Shown here: piece by piece, positions 48,258-58,558 of the stretch
How the letters are laid out: the number at the start of each line of letters is the position of its first letter
How positions within the stretch are numbered: the first letter of the stretch is position 1
From: Dendrocalamus latiflorus
Lineage: Eukaryota > Streptophyta > Magnoliopsida > Poales > Poaceae
Assembly: GCA_017311315.1 (NCBI GenBank)
Contig: CM029651.1
Location: forward strand, 2,352,771-2,416,770
DNA length: 64,000 bases
Reading direction: 5' to 3'
Translations under genes and position numbers: made by a program
Notes under the pieces: generated by a model
The model's input: only the letters and a program-made list of their open reading frames with translations
Databases searched by the model: none
Told to the model about the DNA's origin: nothing

Positions 48258-51200
48258 GAAGCTGAAAAGAACATGGCCTATGTTTTATGTTGAATTTATT
48301 AAAAGAAAAGATATAATAACTTTCTTGCTAAATTTAATTATCATACTCATATAAACATAAACATAGAAAACGAAAAACACCGATTAGTTAGGTTAGGATA
48401 CTCTGAATGGCCAATCAGCAGCGAATCATAGACGGTGTGCACCAGACAATTCCTTCTCCTGCACAGCCGCGGGCAATAATGGCAGGCACCATTCAACTCC
48501 TGTTGTTAATTAAACAAACAAGGTAAGCGCCGTACGCCTCGGGGCGCATTACGAAAGTGCATCCCCTAATCAATCGCAAATTAACCCCGCCGGCACAGCG
48601 TACGCCGTACCTGGCCAACGCCAGTACCAGCTCTAGTGGCCAGCTAGCTGTAGCACGTATCTCGAGGTCGAAACGGGCGCGCGGCGCGGGAGAAACGCCG
48701 ATCCGTGCCGTGGCTCCGCGCGCGCGGGGTGCGGTTCGTTACGTCGCCGTTGCTGGTTTGTCCGCGCGCGCGAGAGGAGTTTCTCCTTTGACCGCGGCCG
48801 CGTGTCCTACGTGTAGACTACCCAAAAGCACGCGGAGCGAGCCGTGCACGAGGCACACGCGCGCGCCGCGCTGGTTGGTAAGATGCTTCAGCCCCAACGC
48901 CGCCTATAACGGATCTGAACGATCCAGTCCATCTAGCGAGAGGCTACGTACACGTACTGCTTGCGTTGAGCGTTAGAGCTACTTACACCGAAAACTTTTA
49001 TTTTATTTGATCATATTGTACCATCTTAATTTTAAAATTAATTTTATATGACACAAAATTCTAAATCAAACTTCCTTTCGAACGCAAAAGAACCAACAAC
49101 CGATACGTAGCTCCTATCACGTCACTTGATTGTGGGAGCATCTGGCCACTGCGGCACTGCCGGCAAGCATGGCATAGGTTGGCCTAGCACGGTAGGTGGC
49201 GGGACCCATGAAGGTGCCGCACCACCCGATCGTGGAAGGGACCAAGAAAGGTGTTGCGCCTCCCTAGCATGGCATCATGTCTCTCCTGGTATATTTGCAA
49301 ATAAAACATTTAGAAAAGACAATTGAAAAAAGAAATGAGAAAAACAAAAAATTGTAAAACTCACAGCATAGATGATTCAAAACGTCATTACTATATTTCG
49401 TTGGTTGTGATCTAGTCATAGTAACTATGAAGTCCAATTTTGCTGCGGGGCTTGAAGATTACAAATGCACTAGAAGGTAACAAAGCGACGAAATCTTCCG
49501 ACCAAAACTAAATTGCGAGGCACGGAACCTAAAGTATATTAGAGTTTCCAAACAAACGCATGTTACACGTGGTTACATGGCATGACTGTTTGGCTAATTG
49601 CTTCTATCAACCTCGCTACTACTATGTCCGGACCATTTAAAGCATACATGTCTTCAAGAGAAAGAAAAAAATGACGGGTAGGATGGGTGACTTCTACGGA
49701 ATAGCCCGATCTACTGTGTGGACCGAGGTCATTTGTCCTTCCTTACGAGCTCAGCATTGTACTCCTCGTTGACCGCCTTGGTGTTGGCTAGTGCTTCGCG
49801 CTCCTTCTCGTGAGCCTCGCGCCCTTGTGCCTGTATGCCTTAAGATGAACTTATGTCTTCTACTGGATACACTCGTTGTGCTCTTCGTTGTGGCGCCGCT
49901 TCTCCCTCCCCTCGCAGTCCCTATTGGCACCCCACTCCTCGTAGCCAAAATGCCACTGGTCGTGTAGGTGGATCTCTTGGTCGATCCAATTGTAGTAACC
50001 ACATAGCGAATATGGAGACTATGGGTAGACGGGAGAGTTTGTTAGTGCGTACTTTCGAAGAAAATGTTAGGGGAATGTACTTTAAATGGTCCTTACCGGT
50101 TGCCGGTAGAGCCTCGTATCCCAACGGCGGTCATGACAGTCCCAGGCGTAGTTAGCGCAACCACAGTAATGTATGTCCAGGCTCAGGTGTTCCTTGGACT
50201 TGAAAATTTTGCATAGATCCCTACACTAATAGAGAGGTGGTGTCTCCCCCTTGGGCGGGTCTTGCGGTGAATCCTCGATGGGAATGTTGAGATAAGGGTT
50301 GCTGCTATGGGGGATGTCGTTATGGGGAGGTGCCATCCTGGCACACTCTCTTTGTTCGTCCCAAGCTGCAGTAGCCCTCATGAATTAGCAGATCTCCTCC
50401 CATTGCTACTCCATCTGAGCGAGCTAGTGCTGTGGTCTTGATGTAGCAGAACCTAGGAAAGAAGGGGTACTACTCTAAGCTGAAACGGCACGGTGTATGC
50501 GGGTAAAGTGCAATTTGGTTGGTGCAAGTTTGCATCCATGAGGCATCCACCCTGATGAGAAGTCTTGTTGCAGCGTTGCATCACGTCGCTGTGTAAAGCT
50601 GTCTCATTGGATCATGTTGTTGCACAAAGCTCTCTTGTTGGGTAATAACAACGGAGTGATTCGTACAAATTAATGTGATCCAAAAACATCAAAGCGATAA
50701 TAACAACTTGTAATCATCTATTAAGCTAAAGGTGTTGAAGAGAGAGGGGTGAATAGGCAGTCTAGAAAATTCTTCTCTAATTAATTATCAATTTTTATTA
50801 GGCTAAACCAAGCAAATAATATGGAAGCTTAACACAAAAAGGTTTAGCACAAATAACACAAAAAACAACTGGGTTCACCTAAGTACACCAATAAGATAAG
50901 TCTATGTCAAGGTTTATAATCCTAGAATGACAAACAATCAATTAATTCTATGAATGTAAATTGCTTTAATGTGAATTGAGCACAAGAAAACAAACCACAA
51001 TTGGCATGGTTGCTTTTTTACCGTGGTGTTCGGAGACTTACCGGTCTCCCCTAGTCCACGTTGATCTTAGCTCAAACGAATTGGACTGGCTCCACGAATT
51101 AAGCTGAAACACCTCAACCCACTAGTGGTAACTCTTTCCTCCTCCGGGTAGATGAGCTCCAACCTTCACAACTGTGCTGGGTCTTCTCACAATCTTCTTT

Positions 51201-52233
51201 GAGAAAATCACCATGCACGACACCTCCAACGCCGTCTAGGAGTTATCAAACTCTAAGAGTAATAAGTCAAGTCCCTTGCTTGACTCTCACCACTGCAACG
51301 GAAGCACATCGCTCAAGTGGATACACAATCCATCTTCAGATACAACACATGCAACCTAGAGTCTTTCTCTTTACTCATAAGGTGTAACACATACGCAATT
51401 GAGAGGAGGACCTCACACTAGCTCGAGTGAGTAAAATAGAGAGCCAAAAGTTATTCTCCAACTGGCCACAAGGGAGTATATATACTCCACACCTCGAAAC
51501 TAGCTGTTGTGATAAAAAAACATGATTTTTGGAAGTACCGTAGGTAAACGACCGATACTTTCGCTCCCCTTAATAACGATCAGAAAACTAGCTATTGCAG
51601 ACAAATCCGGTAGTTCCGAGCCAGGTGTGTCACATATCGGGGAGTTGCTGACGTGCGTGGATGGGAGGCAACAGCAACAGCGGCATACACGAGTTGCACC
51701 GGTAGGTACAGTATATTGACCGCTCGAATGGATGGGTGAGTGAGTTGAAAGCTTAGCTCTGGCTATCTGGCTTGGTCCATTCGATCGCGAGTGACAGGAA
51801 TGTGGGGCGAACTCGTGTATGCGGCTTAAGCACTTGAATCCATTAGCACCGTTCGTCAGACAAATCAGCTGCAAGCACGAATTGTAATGCACTCAGCCTT
51901 GCGTCGCAACATCACATTCTCGATAAACCCCTTCACCCACTGATCTCCTCCAAACCCTTCCGCCGTCGTCGCCCCTAACCACATATAATTTTGCCAAGGA
52001 TGGATGCACCTTGAGGGTGGGGGCATAGGCCCCACGCGGATTTTTATTTTTATTGCTTAAAGTTCAAGCGTGCATAGTATATGTCTTCACATGTCAACAA
52101 CTAGTGCTCTTATATGACAAAAACTACATCTATTTAAAAAAGTTTAAACACGTTGACAAATAGAAGAAGAAAAGAAATATATTGACATGCATAAAGCATG
52201 AAACATCTGCGTTATTTTTATTTTAGATCCGTC
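48258..52233. other. Long stretch without a supportable gene
   Basis: 48470-48980 is GC-rich with a 139-codon Arg/Ala/Pro-rich frame, no domain. 49690-50160 reads on the minus strand in fragments such as YYNWIDQEIHLHDQWHFGYE and Glu/Lys/Ala-rich EAHEKEREALANTKAVNEEY, reminiscent of zinc-finger/coiled-coil proteins encoded by plant transposons, but too broken to name. 50740-51500 looks like repetitive non-coding DNA. About 51995-52233 has hAT-like ends (aaggatggatgcacctt; ttttagatccgtcgctag) and may be a small hAT element cut by the Copia insertion. Confidence 0.35.
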
Positions 52234-52238
52234 GCTAG

Positions 52239-52367
52239 TGTTAGAGATATATGTATAGTTTGTTATTCCCCATTGTTATGAGGGGTTCTTTGCATATTTA
52301 CCACATGTACTTTGTGTATATATACCGGCCCATTGGCCTCATATGAATACATGCGCTATTCATAACA
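52239..52367 (+). repeat. 5' LTR
   Basis: Starts TGTTAGAG and ends TTCATAACA, directly before the primer-binding site. A TATA-like tatatatac lies at 52316-52324. Very short for a Copia LTR. Confidence 0.9.
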
Positions 52368-52380
52368 TGGTATCAGAGCC
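52368..52380 (+). other. Primer-binding site (initiator tRNA-Met)
   Basis: TGGTATCAGAGCC, adjoining the LTR end without spacer. Confidence 0.93.
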
Positions 52381-53060
52381 AAAACTAGGGTTTTGGCTTA
52401 CCTAGGGTTCACCGCGCCGTCGCCGGCCTCCCCGCGCCGCCGCCGCCCGCTCGAGCCCGTCGCCGTCGGCCCCGCCGACTCCTCCGCCGCCGCTCTCTCG
52501 GCGCCTCCCCCGTCGGCCCCGCCGACTCCGTCGGCCCTGTCCGGCGCGGCCTCTCCTTGGCGCTCGCCCGGCCTCGGCTACGCCGCTCCCCGTCGTCCTT
52601 TGGCCGCCTCCGCCGCCTCCGCTCCGCCTGCTGCAGCTGCCTCCCGCGCCGGGCCGTCGCCGCCCGCGCCGACCCCGATCCGCTCGAGGCCGCCGCTCCC
52701 CGCCGTCGGTCCTTCGCGCCGGCCGTCCTCCCGTGCCGGCCGCTCCCGTGCCGGCCGCTCCCCCGCCGTCTCCGCTCCGCTCGCCGCCCCGGCGCCCGCC
52801 CGCCTGGCCTCGGCGCCTCCGCCTCCCGCCCGGCGCCCGCCCGCGCCCGAGGCCGCCACTCCGCTCGAGGCCGCCGTCGCCGGCCGCCGTCGCCTCGCCG
52901 GGCCACCTCCGCCCGCGCCAGGCCGCCGCCGCCTGCGCCGCCTCTCGCTCCCGATCTAGGGTTTCCCGGCTCGGGAGAGTCGGTCGGTTCGGTCGGCTCG
53001 GTCGGTTTGTAAACCGACCGGAAAAAAAAAAAAGCAAAAAAAAAAAACGAAAAAAAAAAA
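52381..53060 (+). other. GC-rich Copia leader with three poly(A) tracts
   Basis: 52390-52960 is extremely C/G-rich with Pro/Ala/Arg frames open in several phases. It ends in an almost uninterrupted A tract (53022-53061, broken by gc and cg). No gag homology here; probably untranslated leader. Confidence 0.6.
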
Positions 53061-53141
53061 ACGTTGTTCTAACCGCCGCGCCGTCCAGCGCCGCCTGTTA
53101 GACTTCGTTGCCTGGGCACCGTTGCTCTCCCTCGCTGCCCG

Positions 53142-56100
53142 GTGATTTTTGATGGTGTTAATTACACCGACTTCGTGTCTCACATGCGCATTCACATGCG
53201 TGGTCTTCGTCTCTGGGGCGTCCTCTCTGGCGATGTCACCTGCCCGCCTTGCCCTATTCCTCCGACGGAGCCTACGCCTGTTGCATTGCCTCCGACAGCC
53301 GATAAAGCTGCTGCTGATGATAAAGCTGCTGCTGATGATAAAGCTGCCTCTGCCTACCAGGAGGCTCTAGATTCCTACACGGATCGTCTGACCGTCTACA
53401 CTCAGTGGTACGATGACGACGCTCGGGCTGCTGCTGTCTTCATCGCCAGTGTCCAGCCTCAGTTTTCTTCTGAGGTTGTGGGACTCCCTTCGGCTTTTCA
53501 GATGTGGACTCATCTTCGTCAGCGCTACGAGCCCTCTGGTGATGCCCTGTACCTGTCCGTGGTCCGCCAGGAGCACTCTCTTCAGCAGGGTGATGCTACT
53601 GTTGACGCCTTTTACGCTCAGAGTTCTGCTGTCTGGCGTCAGTTGGACTCACTTCGCACTGCTGGCTGTCGTACCTGTCCGTGCTGCCTGGAGGTACGTG
53701 CTGATCTACAGTTTCAGCGGGTTTACGAGTTCCTTACTCGCCTTCGTCCTGAGTTCGAGCAAAGGCGTGCCCAGCTCCTTGCACGCCACCCTCGTGTCAC
53801 TCTCCTGGAGGCTCTTACTGAGATACGCGCAGAGGAGACTCGTTTGAGTGGTGCTGGTCTGATGCCACTCCCCTCTGTCCTCGTCGCTCGTCCGCCTGCT
53901 ACACTGCCTCCTCCAGCGGCTACCACAGGTGGTGGTGGCCGTCCTCAGTCTGGAGGTGGCCGTCCTCACTGTTCCTACTGCGACAAGGATGGCCATACTG
54001 AGTCCCAGTGCTACAAGAAGAAGCGGCATCTTTCACGCCGTTCTTCTACTGGCACTAGTGCTTCTACGACGACGTCTGCCTCGACTTCTTCAGCAGCTTC
54101 TCTCACCGAGCAGGAGATAGCCAGACTTCGACGCCTACTTGCCGCTTCAGGTTCTCCCTCGACAGGTTCTGCAGGTTCTGCTACTGATTCTTCGGGCACT
54201 GAGAGACCACCTCCTACACAGTCAGGTACCTTCCCGTGGATTCTTGATTCTGGAGCATCCTTTCACATGACTCCTGATCCTTCCACTCTGTCTTCTATTA
54301 CACCTCTTGCTTCTCCTGTCAGTGTTCTTACTGCTGATGGTACATCTCTTTCTGTCTCTGGTCGAGGATCTCTTAGCAACTCATCTTTTCATGTTCCTTC
54401 TGTTGCTCATGTTCCTCGCCTTACCTTGCAGCTTCTTTCTGCTGGGCAGATTACTGACCTTGGCTATCGAGTTATTCTCGAATCTGACTCTTGTTGTGTT
54501 CAGGACTGCCACACGGGAGCTCTGGTTGGTTCTGGCCCTCGGCGCCGTGACTCACAGCGTCTCTGGGAGCTTGACTGGCTTCATCTTCCTTCCGCTGCCA
54601 CCACCGCCGCCAGTCTCTCCGCTTCTGCCACTCCGTCTACCGGCTCTTTCCAGCAGTGGCATCACCGTCTTGGCCATCTGTGTGGATCTCGCCTGTCGTC
54701 CTTAGTTCGTCGTGGTCTTCTGGGGTCTGTCTCAGGAGACGTGTCTTTAGATTGTCAGGGCTGTAAGTTAGGTAAACAGATTCAGCTTCCTTATTCTCAT
54801 AGTGAGACTGTGTCTCAGCGTCCTTTTGATCTTGTTCATTCAGATGTTTGGGGTCCGGCTCCCTTCGTTTCGAAAGGGGGTCATCGTTATTATATTATTT
54901 TTATAGATGATTTCTCTCGTCACACTTGGATATATTTCATGTCTTCTCGTAGTGAGGCCTTGCCTATCTATAAACAATTTGCCAAGATGATACACACACA
55001 GTTCTCCACTCCTATTCGTGTTTTTCGTGCTGATTCTGCTGGCGAGTACCTCTCCCGTCACCTGCGCAGCTTCCTTGCTGAGCAGGGCACTCTCGCTCAG
55101 TTTTCTTGTCCTGGTGCTCATGCTCAGAATGGTGTCGCTGAGCGCAAGCATCGTCACCTCCTTGAGACGGCTCGTGCTCTGATGATCGCCGCCTCTATTC
55201 CACCTCACTTTTGGGCCGAGGCCGTTTCCACTGCCACCTATCTTGTCAACATTCAGCCCTCTTCTGCTCTCAAGGGTGCGATCCCTATTGAGCGTCTTTG
55301 TGGTCTTCTTCCTGACTACTCTGCCCTTCATCTGTTTGGCTGCGTTTGCTATGTTCTCCTCGCCCCTCGAGAACGTACCAAACTGACCGCTCAGTCTGTT
55401 GAGTGTGTCTTTCTGGGGTACAGTGCCGAGCACAAGGGCTATCGGTGCTGGGATCCTGTTGGTCGTCGGATACGGGTTTCTCGGGATGTGACTTTCGACG
55501 AGTCTCGTCCATTCTACCCACGTCCTGCCTCTCCTTCGGCTTCCTCTGTGGAGTCTCTGTCTTTCTTGACCTTTCCAGATACTCCTATATCTGTTTTGCC
55601 CTTGTCCACCTGTCCTACTGAGTCTCCACATATTCCCCCTGTGGCCTCTCCGCCGTTGTCGCCGCCTGTGTTGACTCCTACGACTCCCCAGGCTCCTCCC
55701 ACTATCGTCTACACTCGACGACCTCGTATTGAGGACCTTCCAGATGTGTCATCTTCTTCTGATATTCCATCTTCTTCTGATGCTCCATCTTCCCCTGATG
55801 GGTCATCTTCCCCTCGCTACGCTCTCCGTGATCGCCAGTCAATTCGGCCTCCTGCCCGTTTTGCCTTTGCTGGCGCAGCTACTCGTGAGCCTGTCTCCTA
55901 CCGGGATGCTGTTACTCACCCTGAGTGGCAGCTTGCCATGGCCGAGGAGATTGCTGCCCTCGAGCGTACTGGTACTTGGGATCTTGTTCCTTTTCCATCC
56001 CATTCTCATCCCATCACATGTAAGTGGGTCTATAAGATTAAGACTCGCTCTGATGGCTCTCTTGAGCGCTATAAGGCGCGTCTTGTTGCTCGTGGTTTTC

Positions 56101-57410
56101 AGCAGCAGCACGGTGTTGACTACGACGAGACTTTTGCTCCTGTGGCCCACATGACCACTGTTCGCACTCTTCTTTCGGTGGCGTCTGTTCGCCACTGGTC
56201 TGTTTCTCAGCTTGATGTCAAGAATGCCTTTCTTAATGGTGAGTTGCGTGAGGAGGTCTACATGCATCCGCCACCTGGGTATTCTGTTCCTGAGGGCATG
56301 GTCTGTCGCCTTCGTCGCTCTCTCTATGGCCTTAAGCAAGCCCCCCGTGCTTGGTTTGAGCGCTTCTCCTCTGTGGTTACTGGTGCTGGATTTTCAGCTA
56401 GTGATCATGATCCTGCGCTCTTTGTCCACACTTCGTCTCGTGGTCGGACTCTTCTTCTCTTGTATGTTGATGATATGATCATTACGGGAGATGATTCTGA
56501 GTACATTGCCTTTGTTAAGGCTCGTCTTAGTGAGCAGTTCCTGATGTCGGATCTTGGTCCTCTTCGTTATTTCCTTGGGATTGAGGTTACTTCCACTCCA
56601 GATGGTTTCTTTATGTCCCAAGAGAAATATATTCAGGATCTTCTTGATCGCGCCTCTCTCACTGATCAGCGTACTGTTGAGACTCCCATGGAGCTCAATG
56701 TTCACCTCCGACTCTCTGATGGCGAGCCTCTTTCTGATCCGACTCGCTATCGTCATCTTGTTGGGAGTCTTGTCTACCTTGCTGTTACTCGTCCAGATAT
56801 CTCTTATCCAGTTCATATTCTGAGTCAGTTTGTTTCAGCTCCCACTCAGGTTCACTACAGCCACCTTCTTCGAGTTCTGCGATACCTTCGTGGGACTATC
56901 TCTCGCCGTCTCTTCTTTCCACGTTCCAGCTCGTTACAGCTTCAGGCCTATTCGGATGCTACTTGGGCCAGCGATCCCTCTGATCGCCGGTCTATCTCTG
57001 CTTACTGTGTTTTTCTTGGTGGTTCTCTCATTGCCTGGAAGACGAAGAAACAGACTGCAGTGTCCCGTTCGAGTGCAGAGGCTGAGTTGCGAGCTATGGC
57101 TCTCTTGACAGCAGAGATTACTTGGCTACGGTGGTTACTTGAGGATTTTGGTGTTTCTGTCACTACACCGACCCCTCTCTTGTCAGACAGTACAGGTGCT
57201 ATCAGTATTGCTCGTGATCCTGTGAAGCATGAGCTCACCAAGCACATTGGAGTTGATGCTTCTTTCATGAGGACTTGTGTGCATGATCAGGTGATTGCTC
57301 TTCAGTATGTGCCTTCAGAGCTTCAGATAGCGGATTTCTTCACGAAGGCCCAGACTCGAGCACAGCACAGCTTCTTCCTCTCCAAACTCAGTGTTGTTGA
57401 TCCACCATGA
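53142..57410 (+). CDS. Copia gag-pol polyprotein
   Basis: One uninterrupted frame of 1,422 codons from a GTG at 53142; the frame is open from 53013. Domains in order: gag (UBN2-type, begins VIFDGVNYTDF; about 1-235); CCHC knuckle CSYCDKDGHTESQC (about 277-290); aspartic protease WILDSGASFHM (Asp near 369); GAG-pre-integrase HHRLGHL (about 505-550); integrase with HSDVWG, RADSAGEY and NGVAERKH (about 565-720); reverse transcriptase with FAPVAHMTTVRTLL and YVDD (about 1108-1111); RNase H with YSDATWASD and SSAEAELRAM (to about 1400). No stop or frameshift seen. The first in-frame ATG is at 53184, which would cut into gag, and no upstream in-frame ATG exists, so the real start is uncertain or lost. 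Two tandem AAADDK codon blocks lie near 53300-53345. Confidence 0.93.
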   Translation: MIFDGVNYTDFVSHMRIHMRGLRLWGVLSGDVTCPPCPIPPTEPTPVALPPTADKAAADDKAAADDKAASAYQEALDSYTDRLTVYTQWYDDDARAAAVFIASVQPQFSSEVVGLPSAFQMWTHLRQRYEPSGDALYLSVVRQEHSLQQGDATVDAFYAQSSAVWRQLDSLRTAGCRTCPCCLEVRADLQFQRVYEFLTRLRPEFEQRRAQLLARHPRVTLLEALTEIRAEETRLSGAGLMPLPSVLVARPPATLPPPAATTGGGGRPQSGGGRPHCSYCDKDGHTESQCYKKKRHLSRRSSTGTSASTTTSASTSSAASLTEQEIARLRRLLAASGSPSTGSAGSATDSSGTERPPPTQSGTFPWILDSGASFHMTPDPSTLSSITPLASPVSVLTADGTSLSVSGRGSLSNSSFHVPSVAHVPRLTLQLLSAGQITDLGYRVILESDSCCVQDCHTGALVGSGPRRRDSQRLWELDWLHLPSAATTAASLSASATPSTGSFQQWHHRLGHLCGSRLSSLVRRGLLGSVSGDVSLDCQGCKLGKQIQLPYSHSETVSQRPFDLVHSDVWGPAPFVSKGGHRYYIIFIDDFSRHTWIYFMSSRSEALPIYKQFAKMIHTQFSTPIRVFRADSAGEYLSRHLRSFLAEQGTLAQFSCPGAHAQNGVAERKHRHLLETARALMIAASIPPHFWAEAVSTATYLVNIQPSSALKGAIPIERLCGLLPDYSALHLFGCVCYVLLAPRERTKLTAQSVECVFLGYSAEHKGYRCWDPVGRRIRVSRDVTFDESRPFYPRPASPSASSVESLSFLTFPDTPISVLPLSTCPTESPHIPPVASPPLSPPVLTPTTPQAPPTIVYTRRPRIEDLPDVSSSSDIPSSSDAPSSPDGSSSPRYALRDRQSIRPPARFAFAGAATREPVSYRDAVTHPEWQLAMAEEIAALERTGTWDLVPFPSHSHPITCKWVYKIKTRSDGSLERYKARLVARGFQQQHGVDYDETFAPVAHMTTVRTLLSVASVRHWSVSQLDVKNAFLNGELREEVYMHPPPGYSVPEGMVCRLRRSLYGLKQAPRAWFERFSSVVTGAGFSASDHDPALFVHTSSRGRTLLLLYVDDMIITGDDSEYIAFVKARLSEQFLMSDLGPLRYFLGIEVTSTPDGFFMSQEKYIQDLLDRASLTDQRTVETPMELNVHLRLSDGEPLSDPTRYRHLVGSLVYLAVTRPDISYPVHILSQFVSAPTQVHYSHLLRVLRYLRGTISRRLFFPRSSSLQLQAYSDATWASDPSDRRSISAYCVFLGGSLIAWKTKKQTAVSRSSAEAELRAMALLTAEITWLRWLLEDFGVSVTTPTPLLSDSTGAISIARDPVKHELTKHIGVDASFMRTCVHDQVIALQYVPSELQIADFFTKAQTRAQHSFFLSKLSVVDPP

Positions 57411-57423
57411 GTTTGAGGGGGGG

Positions 57424-57462
57424 TGTTAGAGATATATGTATAGTTTGTTATTCCCCATAACA
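57424..57462 (+). repeat. 3' LTR remnant (90 bp deleted)
   Basis: Begins TGTTAGAGATATATG and ends CCCCATAACA; compared with the 5' LTR everything between the two CAT trinucleotides is gone. Followed by the GCTAG target duplication. Confidence 0.9.
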
Positions 57463-57467
57463 GCTAG

Positions 57468-57990
57468 CTCCAGCGCCCTCATCGCTGGCCGCCCAGCTCC
57501 CGGCGAGAGCTTTGCAGCCGCCTGCGCCGATCCAACATGGGGTAATAGAACATTCTGTATTCTTGATGAAATGTCCTAGAAGTTCCGTGCTCATCTGTGC
57601 AATTTTGCTGTTTCTTCAGATCTATTGGCTATCAATGTCTCAATCCCTTCGACATATAATGTGTTGTGGTATCTCTAGTTGCTTGTTGATTCTAAATTTC
57701 TAATGCCCTTGTGGACGTAGTTTCAACATTTCAAGTGAATTCATAACAGTCTGATTAATTGCTAGATAGTGTGCACGAACTGTTACTTTTTGGATGCATT
57801 ATTTGTAGCTGGAGCTGATTAAGTGACGTGTTTTATTCAAATCGCACCTCTAACAGCAAAATCCTCTGTGGTTTAAGCTGTAGTTTGCAAATTATGAAAT
57901 TAGCTTAAAAGAGGACCAGGCCTCACTGACATGTTCGAACCTTCCTATCAAAAAGAGAGAGCAAAGTTCGAACCCTTGATGGCCTTTACG
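57468..57990. other. Short inter-element stretch
   Basis: Unique-looking sequence between two Copia elements; no gene recognised. Confidence 0.4.
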
Positions 57991-58224
57991 TGTTACCTCG
58001 TTAGTACGGTTCTATGCTGAGGTGTGAACTGTAGTTAAATAGATGGAGCTGTTGTGAAGTAGATTGAGACAGTGTATGTGATGAACTATTGATGCTTTCA
58101 TTAACATTAGTCTTCAATCTGTACATGTTGATACATATATATAGATGATGAGAAGTTGGCATGGGAAGGTGTCTGTTTGGGAAGACATCTGTACATTGGG
58201 CATCCCTTGCTTTTGATTGTAACA
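57991..58224 (-). repeat. Copia 3' LTR (minus strand)
   Basis: 234 bp, starting TGTTACAATC at 58224 and ending GGTAACA at 57991, thus with TGTTAC/GTAACA termini. Preceded by the polypurine tract. Contains a TATA-like tatatatatg run. Confidence 0.75.
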
Positions 58225-58558
58225 CTCCCCCTTGACCAATGTATCTTCATATGATCATCTTGATTCATCATCTTGGAAAAACTCCTCCAAAACCCTATAG
58301 GGAAAAATATGAGGAGAACCTATAAAGTTGATATGCCATGAAAACTCCTTTAAAACCCAATGGGAAAATTTAAGGAGAAAATTTGATATGGCATATATAT
58401 GATTATATCTCCTTAAAAACCCCTGTGGGGAAAATAGAGATATAATATATTTATGATTACGTTGTCATATTGCCTCATTAAAAACCTTAATGAGAAACCT
58501 TAGAGGAAAAACTCATAAAGGGAAAAGAGTACAATATTTATATTGAACGGGTTAAATC

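Larger units (their letters stand above)
52239..57462 (+). mobile_element. Complete Copia retrotransposon with a deleted 3' LTR
   Basis: 5' LTR 52239-52367 (129 bp, TGTTAG...ATAACA), primer-binding site starting at 52368, a 600-bp GC-rich leader, one long gag-pol frame ending at 57410, a polypurine tract (57411-57423) and a 39-bp remnant of the 3' LTR (57424-57462). The 5-bp duplication GCTAG flanks both sides (52234-52238, 57463-57467). The 3' remnant equals the first 35 and last 4 bases of the 5' LTR, with a 90-bp internal deletion bordered by CAT. The long intact frame suggests a young insertion, but the missing R/polyadenylation region of the 3' LTR should impair normal transcripts. Confidence 0.92.

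Noticed and set aside
49690..50160. GRF-type zinc finger or coiled-coil transposon protein on the minus strand
   Set aside because: Only suggestive word fragments in broken frames; not enough for a call.
51995..52238. Complete small hAT element interrupted by Copia
   Set aside because: The ends resemble hAT termini, but no 8-bp target duplication could be found; mentioned only as a possibility.
52393..53101. Pro/Ala-rich frames of 122-211 codons in the Copia leader
   Set aside because: Open in many phases and on both strands because of GC-rich repeats; no gag similarity.
54840..55631. 263-codon minus-strand frame inside Copia integrase
   Set aside because: Shadow of the long gag-pol frame.
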